This document shows, piece by piece, positions 11,614 to 23,640 of a stretch of DNA of 64,000 nt. Source of the DNA: Crotophaga sulcirostris (Eukaryota; Chordata; Aves; Cuculiformes; Crotophagidae); the NCBI GenBank assembly GCA_013397455.1, contig VYZB01000145.1:127014-191013 (forward strand). Reading direction: 5' to 3'. Below the pieces are notes generated by a model. The model did not search any database. It worked only from the letters and a program-made list of their open reading frames with translations, and was not told the DNA's origin. The stretch's first letter is position 1. The number at the start of each line of letters is the position of its first letter. Made by a program: the position numbers and the translations under genes.

Positions 11614-13580
11614 ATTTATAATATTCCAAAAGCTCTTTCCACACTGCCAATATTATCATCTGTAAGAGTCAGGGACACGACATCTTCCAGGAGTTTATTT
11701 TCTGCCTTTCACATTAATTTTTCTGCCATTCACATTAACTTTCTCCTTCCATTGAAAATTTCCACGAACAGTCACTCTTTATCGAATTAGTTGTAACACT
11801 TAAGCAGAGTACCAGTCCCTTTTTCTACAGTCAGATATTAACTCCCCTTGTGGATTTACATCTTCATCCCTCAAATATGCTTAATCAAGTAATTTCTCAT
11901 ACGCATTTAGATGCATAGTTGTATTGATTTGCAAAAAGTACTCATGCGAGGATGTATTCTTGAGTAATTAAGTATTTATGAAAGGAGGGCAATAGGCCCT
12001 ATTATAAAAAGTCTGAAAATAAAACCTTAGCATCAAAACTGGATATCAGCACTTCTTTCTTCAGAAATGTGGAAAGTAAACATATTATTTATCACCTTCT
12101 TCAATAAAATAGGATTCTGCGTTATGCTGTTATCACTTGAGCCACTTTAGCTCACCAAAGAATTTTAAATTAGCTGAAATATTTTGCTGAGTCAAGGCTT
12201 AGATGGATAATCCATAATTCACAGACATAGTGAAAGGTTGGGTGTTTGAGGTCAGCTTCATCTTTGCACTTTGGAATTTCATGTGAAAATTTTACTTACA
12301 AGACATAAAACAGCATGTTAAGTATTCCAAAGAGTACTTCTTTATACAGGTTTTAATAAATTCACTTCTCTGTGTAGTGTATTCACTAGAGATTCATATT
12401 CTCCTCATAAACCTTGTAATAAATTTTTTACTTCTGATTTCAAATGCTGTGGTACTTTTTGTAATAATAAATGTTATCCCAAAGGGACTGTGAATGTGCT
12501 GATCACAAGAAGCATCTCATGGGAGCTTCCATGACAATGAAATAAAGACCTTCTGGCTTCTCACAAGAGAGGGAGGAGAATCTTTCTACAATATCTGTAT
12601 CTACTGTCCATTTTTCACAAAACACAAGTACTTTTTTAGTTTCCTGGAAGAGTGTTTTTCTATTATATAGAGCAAAATCCAGCTTGCTATGTGTACGTGT
12701 TTAGTGGCAGACAATGTATTCATGAATTAGGCAATTTAAGAGAATATTATTTTGAAATACAATGCAATGCTTCTTCTAAATAGTCTTCTTTCAACTTTTC
12801 CTTCAGATGAGGAATTTTAATAACCTAAATATTGCTCACGATAACATTTTAAGTTACTGTTTCACTCCTTTACCCCCTCTGATCTTTTTGACCAAATTTA
12901 TCTTGTTATATATTTCAGTCCCGTGTTACCCAACTAGACTCAGTTGTGCTGCTGAATTTGGTTTGGAACTTGAGATCTGCCAGTTGGATTTCACTTCAAG
13001 CTCAGCTAATGGATCTCTTTCTGTGGGTTACTCATATTGTCCCTACTATTAGAGTATCTGCCTGCCTCATGGTCTTCAGCTTATTTATCCTCACAGGCCT
13101 GCAGAGATATTTTTTTTTTTTTTGCTCAAAGAAACGCAGCACAAAGAATCAAACAGTTAATCTAATGTTGGAATAATGACCCTGACTCATAATAATGTCT
13201 TAATAATGACATTATTGTTATGCTGTTTTGGCATCCTCCCTTTGCTTTCTGCATCCCATTCTTGATTTAACTCTTGAAATTTCTCAGCCTTTGCTTTTCC
13301 TTTCTTCATCTCAATTACACACCCAGCCTGGCAATCTGCCCTCCTCCTGAAACCAGAACTCTTCTTGCTTCAGTGTGCACTTGGCTGAATGCTGTCCAAT
13401 AACTCAAAGCACCTGCGATTCCTTTCCCTGGTTCTGGACAGCATCCTTCAAGGTCTAAATGCAGCTCTGCTTTGTCTCAGGGTGTTGCTTACTTTTTACA
13501 AGACAGCATTTCATTTCAAGGTTGTAAGAGGACCCTGTTTAATAAAAATCAGTAGCAAGAAGGCTGTTTTAGGAGAAGAT
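11614..13580. other. unique AT-rich DNA
   Basis: No gene or recognised repeat. There is a T run near 13111-13123. Small plus frames at 12807-13176 overlap each other in different phases and have no domain content. Confidence 0.55.
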
Positions 13581-13685
13581 TTAGGTTAGATGGGTTGATG
13601 ATGGGTTGGTGTTGGTGTTGGGTTCTAGGTTGGACTCGATGATCTCAGAGGTCCTTTCCAACCTTGTAATACTGTGATACTGTGA
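13581..13685 (+). mobile_element. CR1 LINE 3' end, short
   Basis: Contains 'gatgggttggtgttggtg', 'ttctaggttggactcgatg', 'atctcagaggtcctttcc' and the tail 'ttgtaatactgtgatactg'. Plus orientation; near-identical to the tails at 7653 and 11520. The 5' truncation point is somewhere in 13581-13595. Confidence 0.93.
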
Positions 13686-15453
13686 ATATAGTTACCTATG
13701 CTCAGATAAGCCACTTTTATGTGCTGCAGGGTGGAGAAAAAAATGCCTACAGCAAGTCACAAAGGAACTCTTGCGGTCAGAATTTATCTTTATTTGGGTA
13801 AAATTGCAATCGCTTTTGACTGGAATTTAAATAGAGATAAATATTTCATCAAGCAAAAGCTTAATAAACATTTCAGAAATGTGGTCCCATACCCTGAAGT
13901 CTACTGAAAAAATAAAATATTTGTTCTTAATTAGCTATATTCATTCAAATTATACTATAAGCATATTAATGATAGTATATTTTGGCAAGGTTTTCCAGAA
14001 ATGAGCATAAAGACCTTCAGAGATTCTGGACCTCTATATCATTGTTTCAAACAGAAATCATTATTTACTTAAACAGCATTATAGGATTAGGTGCTAGATC
14101 ATAGAATTGCCAGAAATACTGTTTATTTAAATTGGTTTGTATTTCCTATTACTGTTGCAAACTCCCATCATAATTATATGGTTCTAGACTTCAAAAATAT
14201 CCTAGAGTTATCTTTACCTAATTAGTCCTCTGAGTTTATGGCTTAAATGTATTTATATTGCATAGGTCTGTTGAGATTCAATCGCCTGGTTTGAAAAGAA
14301 TTGAAAGAAGAACTAAAAAAAAATCATCATTTGAAACCTTTGAAAATATAACATATGAACAACTCGTAGGCTTTTTTTGTAATTTTTTTTTATTTTAGTT
14401 TTTGTAACTAGTAAGAGTGAAACAGAACCAATTTTTGAACAGAAACAGGGGATCATTTTTAGACCCTAGACCACAGGTATTTTTTCTTTATTCTTTCTAT
14501 CCATTTGTTCTGAGTGATTTAAATACTGATGAAAATGGAGGTTGTCCATTGAAGAAAGCAAGACAGGACAACAACACAAAGCAGGAAGCCAAGCAAACTG
14601 GAAGGAGAAAACTTTAGTTATAACAAAGGAAAGTAAGTTTTCAGTGAGCTTATGCATACTCTTAACTCATGATCTCTATTTAATAGGTTAGGGTTTTTTT
14701 TTAGTTAGTTTTTGACACAAATGATCTATTTTTAAGCAGAAAATCTCTGCTTGATAATAGTACATAAAATAAACTCACATGACTTGACCTACAGGGCATT
14801 AATTTGGCACGGATTATTTTAGCAAACATCAAAATCCCTTTGGTTTTCTCTGGCCTAAGCAGAAGAGTTCAGCATACACACACCTAAATGGGACCATGTG
14901 AGAGATGCATTCAGAATCACAGAACTCTTCTTTCCATTTCCTCTGCCTGCCTCCCTCAGCTGATAGCACTTGCAGGATATGCTAATGCTGTCATCATTGC
15001 ACAGCCCCTGACTCTGCCCTCAGGGAAGAAAGAAATACAAGTTGGAGCGAAAGATTTCTCTCTGAAAGCCCATTTGAGAGGTCACCTGAGAGCAGCAAAC
15101 AGAACTCCACTGTGCTTTCTGGCTTGAAGTATTTGTGACCTTATGAAAGAACCACGGAGACGTACAGCAAGGTATAGCTGAGCCATAGTATTTCCATTAG
15201 AAAACATAGGGGGGGTCTAGGGAGTTAAAGTTCAAGGACTGAATAGAAAAATTCTCCAAACTGTGAGAGAGAGGCCAGGAAAGCAAAAGGCAGCTGGTGC
15301 TGGGCTGGCTTCCAAAGGCAAAGCAGTAGTGATGATTAACAAGAGGACCATATAGTATCCTTGTATTTGTTTGAGGATTTTGTTGTACGATATTAATTAA
15401 CTCTTTGTTGTTTATGGAGTCTACATGTTAAAAACATCTTAGGAAGAATTAAG
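13686..15453. other. unique AT-rich DNA
   Basis: I recognise no gene. Frames of 60-80 codons at 14417-14657 and 14888-15127 have no domain content. A/T tracts occur near 14310-14400 and 14692-14701. Confidence 0.55.
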
Positions 15454-15712
15454 NNNNNNNNNNNNNNNNNNNNNNNNNNNNNNNNNNNNNNNNNNNNNNN
15501 NNNNNNNNNNNNNNNNNNNNNNNNNNNNNNNNNNNNNNNNNNNNNNNNNNNNNNNNNNNNNNNNNNNNNNNNNNNNNNNNNNNNNNNNNNNNNNNNNNNN
15601 NNNNNNNNNNNNNNNNNNNNNNNNNNNNNNNNNNNNNNNNNNNNNNNNNNNNNNNNNNNNNNNNNNNNNNNNNNNNNNNNNNNNNNNNNNNNNNNNNNNN
15701 NNNNNNNNNNNN
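15454..15712. other. assembly gap (259 N)
   Basis: Unresolved bases. The right edge lies inside a minus-strand CR1, so the missing part most likely contains that copy's 3' portion and tail. The gap length may not equal the true length. Confidence 0.98.
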
Positions 15713-15944
15713 TGTAGAGAGCAATGAGGTCTCCCCTGAGCATCCTCTTCTCCAGGGCTTGTGCTCCAAACCCTTCACCATCTTCATTGCTCTCCTCTGG
15801 ACACACTCCAGTATCCTGACATCTTTCTCAAACTGGGGGGCCCAGAACTGCACACAGGACTCAAGTTGAGACCTGACCAGTGCCGAGTACAGGGGGATGA
15901 GAACTTCTCTGGTCCTGCTGGCCACACTATTCCTGATGCATCCC
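15713..15944 (-). mobile_element. CR1 LINE ORF2 C-terminal end, disrupted
   Basis: Minus-strand translation gives '[19 protein letters not shown]' and '[14 protein letters not shown]', the typical end of the CR1 reverse-transcriptase ORF. The continuation '[14 protein letters not shown]' is in a different frame. About 15 residues that normally lie between 'GLEH' and 'LEKR' are missing, so one deletion removed them and shifted the frame. The 5' end is truncated near 15944 and the 3' end is hidden by the gap. Non-functional. Confidence 0.93.
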
Positions 15945-16284
15945 ACTCATTACTAGAACAGCTATGAAGGGCATCAAAAGTGAAAAGTATGGATTAATGC
16001 TGTAAATAATAATTATTGTTCCATCATCTGTTGTGATAGATTTTCAATTACATAGTTCTGAGCTTCTCCAAGCAAAGTGGATAGTGCTGGCTGGACAATG
16101 AGCTTTTGTTTATTTTTCTGAAATAATTTGGATTTCTGAAATCAATGTGGGAAAAAATCAAATGTGGGAAAAGGCTCTAATCTTAGCAATGGGTTCTTTG
16201 ATCTCATAATGTACTTAGTGTGATACCATGTACAGCCTGTTTCAAGCAGGATGTCAAATGGATTCAGAAGTGAAGGTGCTGAGC
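15945..16284. other. unique AT-rich DNA
   Basis: Nothing recognised between the CR1 end and the MIR relic. Confidence 0.5.
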
Positions 16285-16455
16285 CTATTGCTTTAGAGTT
16301 CAAGGCACTGTTATGTGACCTTAGATAAGTCACCAGTCCTCTGAGTCCTGTTTCCTCATTTCATAAAACAGAAATAAGTGGGGGTTTTCTGTCTCACAGG
16401 GTAATTGGGCAGCTAAATACATAAGAAATGGTTGACAGAGCTATAATAATAGGGG
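16285..16455 (+). repeat. MIR-type SINE relic
   Basis: The order 'ttatgtgaccttagataag', 'tcaccagtcctctgagtcc', 'tgtttcctcatttcataaaa', 'gtctcacagggtaattggg', 'agctaaatacataagaaatg' and 'gagctataataata' follows the MIR core and 3' part (TGTGACCTTGGGCAAGTCAC, CCTCTCTGAGCCTCAGTTTC, CTCATCTGTAAAATGG, TCATAGGGTTG, ATTAAATGAG). MIR is a tRNA-derived SINE shared across amniotes, so this is one of the oldest identifiable items in the window. The tRNA-like head with its Pol III promoter boxes is missing or unrecognisable. Confidence 0.75.
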
Positions 16456-17464
16456 CCACGTAAGTACATAATGCTTCAGTGGGGAAATAGAAATGTTAAC
16501 ACTGAGCAGTAATGTGCTCAAGTAATGATTATTTGGAGTTAACGTACCTACTTCATGTCTTTTTCAATGGAAAAAAAGAACTGTGTAATGTTACAGTGAT
16601 GAAGTTCTGTTTTAAATTCCATGTGCCCAAGGCTTAAACTGTGAAATTACTCCAGCCACATCTGTAGTGCATTTAACCTGGAAAAGAGAGTCACTGAATA
16701 TCTGCTGTTCTAAAATGATCTTTTAAGAATTTACATGGATGTAAAAGGATTTACACAATGTCATTGATGACCAAGTTTTAGTGCCCACTTTTCATTTCAC
16801 AAACGTTCGTATAGTGCTACTTTTGGTTTATTTGAACTAGATTAGACAGGTCCAAAAGATGCTTAAATATCCATGTTTATGTGCTATGTCCAAAATTGCA
16901 TTTAAGAAGCATTTTATTCTGATCCTCAGTCTATGTTTATAGGAATTCATATTTTCTGGACAGAAAACATTGCAGTGCTTGAATGGTCTAATAATGTATA
17001 TCCTTGAGAGCAATGGGTTAACAGGAACTTTTCCTCCAGAACTTTTCTCTTAATGCGTGATATAATCCAGCCATTGCACAGAAAGTGACATTACTTGTCA
17101 CTTGTTAAATGAAAAATTCTTATTGTCACGGTGTCTTTAGTTATGGAAGACATCAAAACTTCAGTGAAGAGACATAATTAGGAAAAGCAGGATACTAACA
17201 TAGCATTTGTTGTAATACAGGTAATATTTATGCCTCTAGGCTTTTCAGTAAATATTTTTAATTCTCAAGGGGATTTTTAAAACAAAACTTTTTATTGAGA
17301 AGGGGAATTCACAAAGAGCATTATTTTCATTATAAAATTATTTATGCTTTAAAATTTGGAAGAATAGAACATTGAAAATGGCAAAGAACATTTCTGTATT
17401 TCCTTAGGAGTCTTCTTTTCATGAAGAGGTGAAGAAAAGAATTTGTCAAGAAAATTTTTTAATT
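16456..17464. other. unique AT-rich DNA
   Basis: I see no gene, named repeat or notable open frame. Confidence 0.5.
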
Positions 17465-17498
17465 TTTACTGCATTTTCAACTTTACTGCATTTTCAAC
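17465..17498 (+). repeat. 17-bp exact tandem duplication
   Basis: The unit 'tttactgcattttcaac' occurs twice back to back (17465-17481 and 17482-17498). Confidence 0.9.
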
Positions 17499-17584
17499 TC
17501 TTTCGTATTGGAGAAAGTAAGCAAATATGACTGTGATCCTTCCTACGACGAATTTCTGACTAATAAATATGGGCATAGAAAATT

Positions 17585-17633
17585 GTGTAGATAACCAGAA
17601 GTGTAGATAGCCAGTATGTGTAGATAACCAGAA
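17585..17633 (+). repeat. three-copy 16-bp minisatellite
   Basis: The unit 'gtgtagataaccagaa' is followed by 'gtgtagatagccagta' and, after one extra t, 'gtgtagataaccagaa' again. Small and locally generated, with no wider family apparent. Confidence 0.88.
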
Positions 17634-20600
17634 GCACAAGAGATTAAGAAAATAGTTTTCATATACAAAAAACTCATATCAAGTTCATAGAATTGCCTTC
17701 CAAAAGTGCGGCCCTATTACTCTGAAATGATGAAAGAAGATGAGAAAGGAAACAAATGAACCTGAGATCACAGTACTTTGCTCCTCTCTGTGACAAGATG
17801 GATGGGATGACCTAATATGCCTTTTGCTTCTCTAAATTCAATTACTCAGGCATGAACTGTCCCCCTGGGGTTGATGACTGTCTCCTCACAGCCATTTCAC
17901 TTTCCAAACAGTTTCTCTGATACGCCCTGCAAAGGGTCTAAAAACCTCTGCAGTAGAGACACCAGGACTGCAAATCCAAGGAACTTTTGTTTTCTGGGCA
18001 GTGGCCAGATTTGATTCCTGCTAATTTTTCAGCAACTCTGGCTCTTGAGAATTGTTTTCACCAAATCAACTTGTGCTGCTAACAGCTCTCTGCTCTGTAC
18101 TACAGTCAGCATGTTGTCTAAACAGACTATTATCCCGAGCCCTCGCTCACAGGAGGCTGCTACCATGGAGCTGACAAGAGGCCAAATGGTAGGCTGGAGA
18201 ACTGCCAAAGCTCTCCTTCCCAGCAAAGCCTGGAGAAACCTTTGACTTTTTTTTTACTAGCAGAATAGGAAGACACCCATCAGGTCTAGTCTTACTGTCC
18301 AGTTGTCCCACGTTGAGGTGTCTCTTAGGAGATGGAGCCCTTCATCTTGCAATGCATGCGCGGGTACAGCACTCCAGCATTCAGTCCTTTCGGATTTATC
18401 ACAACTATCCTTCCTCTGGCCTTTTGGGCATCAGGAACAAATTGCTTGCAAATGTTGTTCAGGCTGAAAGATTTTTTTATCATTACTTGTCTTATAAGGG
18501 AAATCACCTCTTTCTTTTATCAAACATTTGTTTGAACTACAGAAAGGGATCTGGGAAGCGAGAAAGTATCTGTCAAATCTGTCAACGTTGAAACTGTAGA
18601 CTTTGAATTCTCCAAAGTCTTTTTCTTCTGTGCGTTGTTGAAATATCATTCATCCTTCTTCTTGGTCATCTGAGGTGCAGGCAATCTTGGCTTCATGTGA
18701 ATTTCATACTCTAAAGAGAGAAACTGCCTATACTAACCAGCAAGTTTAGTGCACATCAAACTGTGAGCCTCTGGTTTCAGTACAGAGAAGAGTGTTTGTC
18801 CTAGTAGGAAGAAAGAGCAACCAGTTTCTTAGGTGGAAGCCTTGACATAATTCAGTTCGATGGAAGGTCTGTTTGCAGGTGTTTCACTTTACTGAAGCTG
18901 AAGGGTAAAAAAGAAAAGAGAGGTTTGGAAAACTGATATTCTGCCCCATTAAATAATGGAGTTTAAAGAAATGGGACCAAAATCAGGACAAAATGCTTAA
19001 AGCAATATTTTGCATGCGATTGTATTCAAATAATCAAATTTTGAGGGGTCAGTTTTACTCTTTCTTATAAATTTTGAGCCTATTTAGTTTTTATTACAAA
19101 GGAAAGTAGGTAGTTATGTATATATTTGGACAGGAAATTTGAAGTCAATTCTAAAACCCACTCTGGGATCTGATTGATACAAAGTGTTATTTAGGGATCT
19201 TCTCCAATGCAATACGGTCTTCACAAAAATTTTTTGACAATTTTGCTATGAAGTGATTTGATAGGCCCCAATTTAAACTGTTAATTGCATCTGTAAGACC
19301 TGAGTGGCATTTTCCTTTTACTTAGACTACAAGGAGTTTTCATAAATTTGGCTTTAGGGTTGCCACTTTTCTTATTCCAGGATTTTTTTCCTGCCATACA
19401 TCACGTCATTCAAGGTGGTAATGTCAAGGTGGAGACGTCAGGGTGGAAATCCATTGCACTCACTTTTTTCCAGGAGGTCTGAACTGAGCTATTTACCTTA
19501 TATTACTGGATATTTGAGAAAGCCAATAAGTTGCAGCTGAACCATGCTGATATTAATATCTGTTTGTTCCCCTACTTCATACACTTCAGAAGTGGAAATA
19601 CTTTCATTTTTATTATCTGCCCAGATTTTAATTCCATATAGAAAATTATACAAAAAAAAGCATTTCCCCTCCCAGCATAGGACTATCATTTTCAGCAGCA
19701 ATCTTTTCAGTCTGTTTTTTTCTTTGGTGCAAAGTGATTCAGTTATAGCTTGCGTAAAGAGCAGCAATAAATAAATAACACTTTTAAAAGATCACTAATT
19801 GGAGTGTACAGTAAGTCTAAGCACATTGCCATGCTAAATATTTATACTCATAGGTTATCTGTGTCTGAAACTGCACATCCAACTTTTTTTTTAGATCATG
19901 ATTGAAGACATCCTGACTTGCACATGAGTCTGATTAGAAGTACTGTTTAATAAATGAAGATTATTTTTACTCCTGCTTTCAAGTCTTGTTGTTGTTTTCT
20001 CTCATCCCAGGGCACTTCATGACCCCTCTGTTATCTTTAACATCCTGTGAGAAATAAACATGATCTTTTCTTCACTTGCAGAATGTTTTGTATTTTTTAT
20101 CTGTCCAGTACATCCACGTTTTCAATTTTTTATTTTTTTTTTTTTTAGTTCTTGAGAGAAGATGCTGGTGTTGGAATTGCTCCATGACTCCTTTCTCTGA
20201 TCCACTGAACTATCATTTCATCGGACGGTTTCTATCCAATAAATCTACTGCGTCAGCGATACTCAACTCTGATTTTTTTGGACACAACCTTCATTCTACT
20301 ATATTTCACAACAAAGAACTCTGAATAATATGAGAAGTTTACCTAACAGAATTGATTATCTCAGAGGTCTGCTTTCCTAAACACAGCTGCAGTTCACAGT
20401 CCTGTCTGAAACATGGTTTGACAATGGCAAAGCAGACTCTGAACTTGTAGTACCTGGTTACCACATGTGCAGAGATTCTGATCTCCACAGAGGAAGTTCT
20501 GTTGATAACACAGAGGAAATTTTCATGTCCTCTGTACGATTTTACATCCTATCGGAATGACCAACCTTGTCTAGTTTGCAAATGAAGTATATATTCATAA

Positions 20601-22012
20601 AGATAAGATAACACGTGGCTTTCAAAGTTTTTAAAGTTTTCCTTTTACTGCCTGTATATTTCTTGGCCCTTCAAAATGTTACATGTAAAAAGTTGCTCCT
20701 TCTACAATTGTCTTAGGAAATAATTTAATTTGCAGAAATAAGAAGTAGATTTATTCTTCCTGCATATGGTCAGTCTCCTTCATCCCTGGGCTGCTGTTCA
20801 GTACCTGAATTAAGATTACTTTGCAGACTTATCAGAACAGACTTTACCTGCACCACGTGGGTCCTATGAGGGCTCGTTATCTCCAATACAGAACCAGAAG
20901 ATGTGGATAAGCTCCTCCCAGGGCCAGCTCAATTTTGGAAGCAGGTCAGTTATGGTAGTGTAGTGCTTTACCTGATCTAGTTAAACGACTCTACACCACA
21001 TTCTCAGGGGAAAAAAAAAAAATGAACAAACAAAAGCTCAAGCAAAACCGGTTTGTGAAAGTAATTGTTCTGTAGGATAAGAATCTTTGAAAATTATAAG
21101 GAGATGCTTTCAGCATTGATTTATGAACCACAAAGTAAGGACATTTCTCAAGATATGGAAAAAAATGCTCCTGTTAAGTACCTACTGCTGCCATTTCCCT
21201 TGATCTGGGCGTGATGGGGTTTGTAGAGTGGCTTCATGTTACGGCACGGGCTCTATGCGAGCCTTTATTGTCTCCTTGCTGTGATCCAATCCCCCCTGGC
21301 TCACATTCACAGACAGAACCTGTGCCTGCTGCCCACGGTGGTCCTGCTGCCCACTAACCTTCTCCAGTTCCCATTGAGTGTGCTCCTGCTTGTTTTTGCT
21401 GAAATGGATCCTCAGGGACTATTGACACTTCTTAAGTTTAAGTCTTTAACTTCGCTAATGGTTTTGCTTCCTTCAGAAAGCAATGGCAAACTCTTGCTTT
21501 CTCTACTATTACTGTATTAGAAATACAGTCTTTTGATTAAATTTCCTATATTAAATGTTCACAGTTGAAGGGAATAACAAAAGCCCAAACAATTTCTTGT
21601 TTTCAGAAGAAAATTAAGAATACATGTTAAATGCTTACCTTTCCATTAGTAAATAAATTCCACGTGTTAATAAGGCTTTTATTTTATAGATCTGATATGA
21701 AATTTGTCTCAAGTAGGTTTTACACTTCATTACTTTTTGTTACTGATGCTCTAGAAGAATATCACAGGTACTTGCAGCAGCTGAAATATAAAATATGTAC
21801 CTGTGACATAGAGTGGGGGGAAGAAAAAGATAAAGAAAAGCTAAATTATAATTCATGTAATCAAAATTGCTAAGTTTGGATCCCTCTACACCTAGAATGC
21901 TTTCTAAAAGGGAGTTTACAAAGCAAGGGACCCTTCTGAAACCTCGTGACCCCAGTGAAGGGTTTCCCTTCTGCTACACATTGGACTCTCACCGTTCTAA
22001 CACGACACTTTC
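17634..22012. other. unique AT-rich DNA
   Basis: There is no supported gene. Overlapping frames on both strands at 18029-18245 and 18313-18649 look like chance openings. A Leu-rich 94-codon plus frame at 21236-21520 lies in a somewhat GC-richer patch (21190-21430) but shows no domain. A T run lies near 20130-20147. Confidence 0.5.
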
Positions 22013-22058
22013 CGACATCAATGGAATGATTCCCACTGACTTTACAATGAACTCTGTG
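22013..22058. repeat. palindromic ancient interspersed motif, copy C
   Basis: Reads 'acatcaatggaatgattcc' then 'cactgactttacaatgaac', which follows the amniote 'GAAGTCAATGG-loop-CCATTGACTTCAATG' layout. Decayed; the assignment is inference. Confidence 0.4.
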
Positions 22059-23553
22059 AGCTCATAATTAACACGAGCAACAGAGAAAGTGGTAGATAAT
22101 GCATGTGCAGGAAGAGAAGACAGCTGCAAATTTGCTTGCTTTACAGTTATTGCATTAGGAAGAAATACTTTAAATCATATGTTTTCACGTCCTAAAAGTC
22201 ATATGGTGAGTAGAATCGGGACATGTCAATATATAAAACCTCGATACAAAGAAATGTAAAAAATTCAACATATCTTGCACATCCTCTTAAGATTTATTGT
22301 GTATCCTTATGGATTTGGGTATCAGCACAGAAAAAGAGGGAATCTCTTGCTACATTTTTTCTTTTTATATGGCTAAAAAACCAAAGAGTTAAAAAAAAAT
22401 TTGCATTAGATGTGTTAGAATTGCTTTTTCACAGATAGGATGTTTTTTCCAATACCTAGTATAAATAAATAGCCTTGAACTAATAAAAATCCATTTTCCA
22501 ATCTGCCTCTTTTTTAGGTTTCTAGATAAACATAAGAGTAAGAAAGTCTGGAGAGAGACCAAACAAGCATATACAAACATAGCCTAGAATAACATTTCCA
22601 TCTTTGCATGAGATTTACGACATGCCCATACTGCTGTGTGCTGTGATCAAAAGTGTAAACAAAACACTTTGCTTTTGAACAGACATAGTGTTTTTCTTTC
22701 AATCTTGGTCATTGTGCTATTATAATAGGAGGTAGCATGTCAGCAGTGAGTAAAAAGATGTAGAATGACCATTACATTTGCACGGAGATCCTGGTGACAG
22801 TTCTCCTAAATAGTTTTCTGTAAGAACAGAGGCAATGTGGAACAAACTGCAGCAAAAGGGAGCAGCCAATCTGCAGCTGTGGGCCAGAATTATAGTGGGG
22901 AGATTAGGAAGTGGTTGAGTGGTTTGGAGTATTCAGAATCAAACAGCAGTTGGAGATCCTCCTTGGGAGGACTTCAGTCTGTTGAGCAGTGTGATTGGAA
23001 GTAGAGAAGAACATGTGGAAAAGGGTGTGAATGAGTCTCTTTCCCCATGTGAGTTTGAAGAGGGAAAGGAAAGCGAAAGGCAGGAGAGGTTAAACTGACT
23101 GTTAAATAGAAGCACATTTCTTGCACATAAAGTTTTATTGTGAAGATTGTGTTTATAGGCACGGTGAGGAGGGATGATTAAATTGCAGGTTAACAAAGGG
23201 ACAGAATGTGCTTTCTGGTCTAGGTGTAGAAAAGTTAAAAGATGGGAGAGAAAAGTGTCTCACTGAGTGCCAAGTATGGAAAGAGTATATCTCACATCGA
23301 CAGAGCTCATAATCAGTGATTCTTCTTTAATTTGAAGGAAGATGTTGCAGGGAGGAAAAAGAAAAGTGGTTTGTTCCATTGTTTTACCACCAAGGCTGGT
23401 AAAGTCATGACTAGGATGTGTTACCAGACTACAGTCAATAACCCAGGTGACTGTAACATCTGTGTCTCTAAGTTTCGAAACTTCTAGCTTAGCATGAAGG
23501 AAATGTGATATGATACCATCAAAGTCAAATGTAATAAGGCTTTTCATAAGCTG
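22059..23553. other. unique AT-rich DNA; longest gap-free open frame nearby
   Basis: Nothing recognised as a gene. The 3' part of a 149-codon minus frame (23709 to 23260) lies in 23260-23553. It reads in part 'MKSLITFDFDGIISHFLHAK', shows no known domain, and is discussed as a finding. Confidence 0.45.
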
Positions 23554-23640
23554 AAGGTTTTGTATGGATTTTGTATGGGTTTTTATTTTTGTATGGGTTT
23601 TTTGTATGGGTTTGGGGTTTTTTTTGAAGGTTTTTTGTAT
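23554..23640 (+). repeat. TTTTGTATGGG minisatellite
   Basis: Five or so imperfect units built on 'ttttgtatggg' with variable T runs, for example 'aaggttttgtatggatttt' and 'gtatgggttttttgtatggg'. On the minus strand it is read through as a Lys/Thr/Gln-rich run, which helps explain a long chance open frame. Confidence 0.85.

Noticed and set aside
15393..15946. Two 'long' minus frames of 137 and 165 codons
   Set aside because: Most of their length is Ns in the gap. The real content is a frameshifted CR1 RT end.
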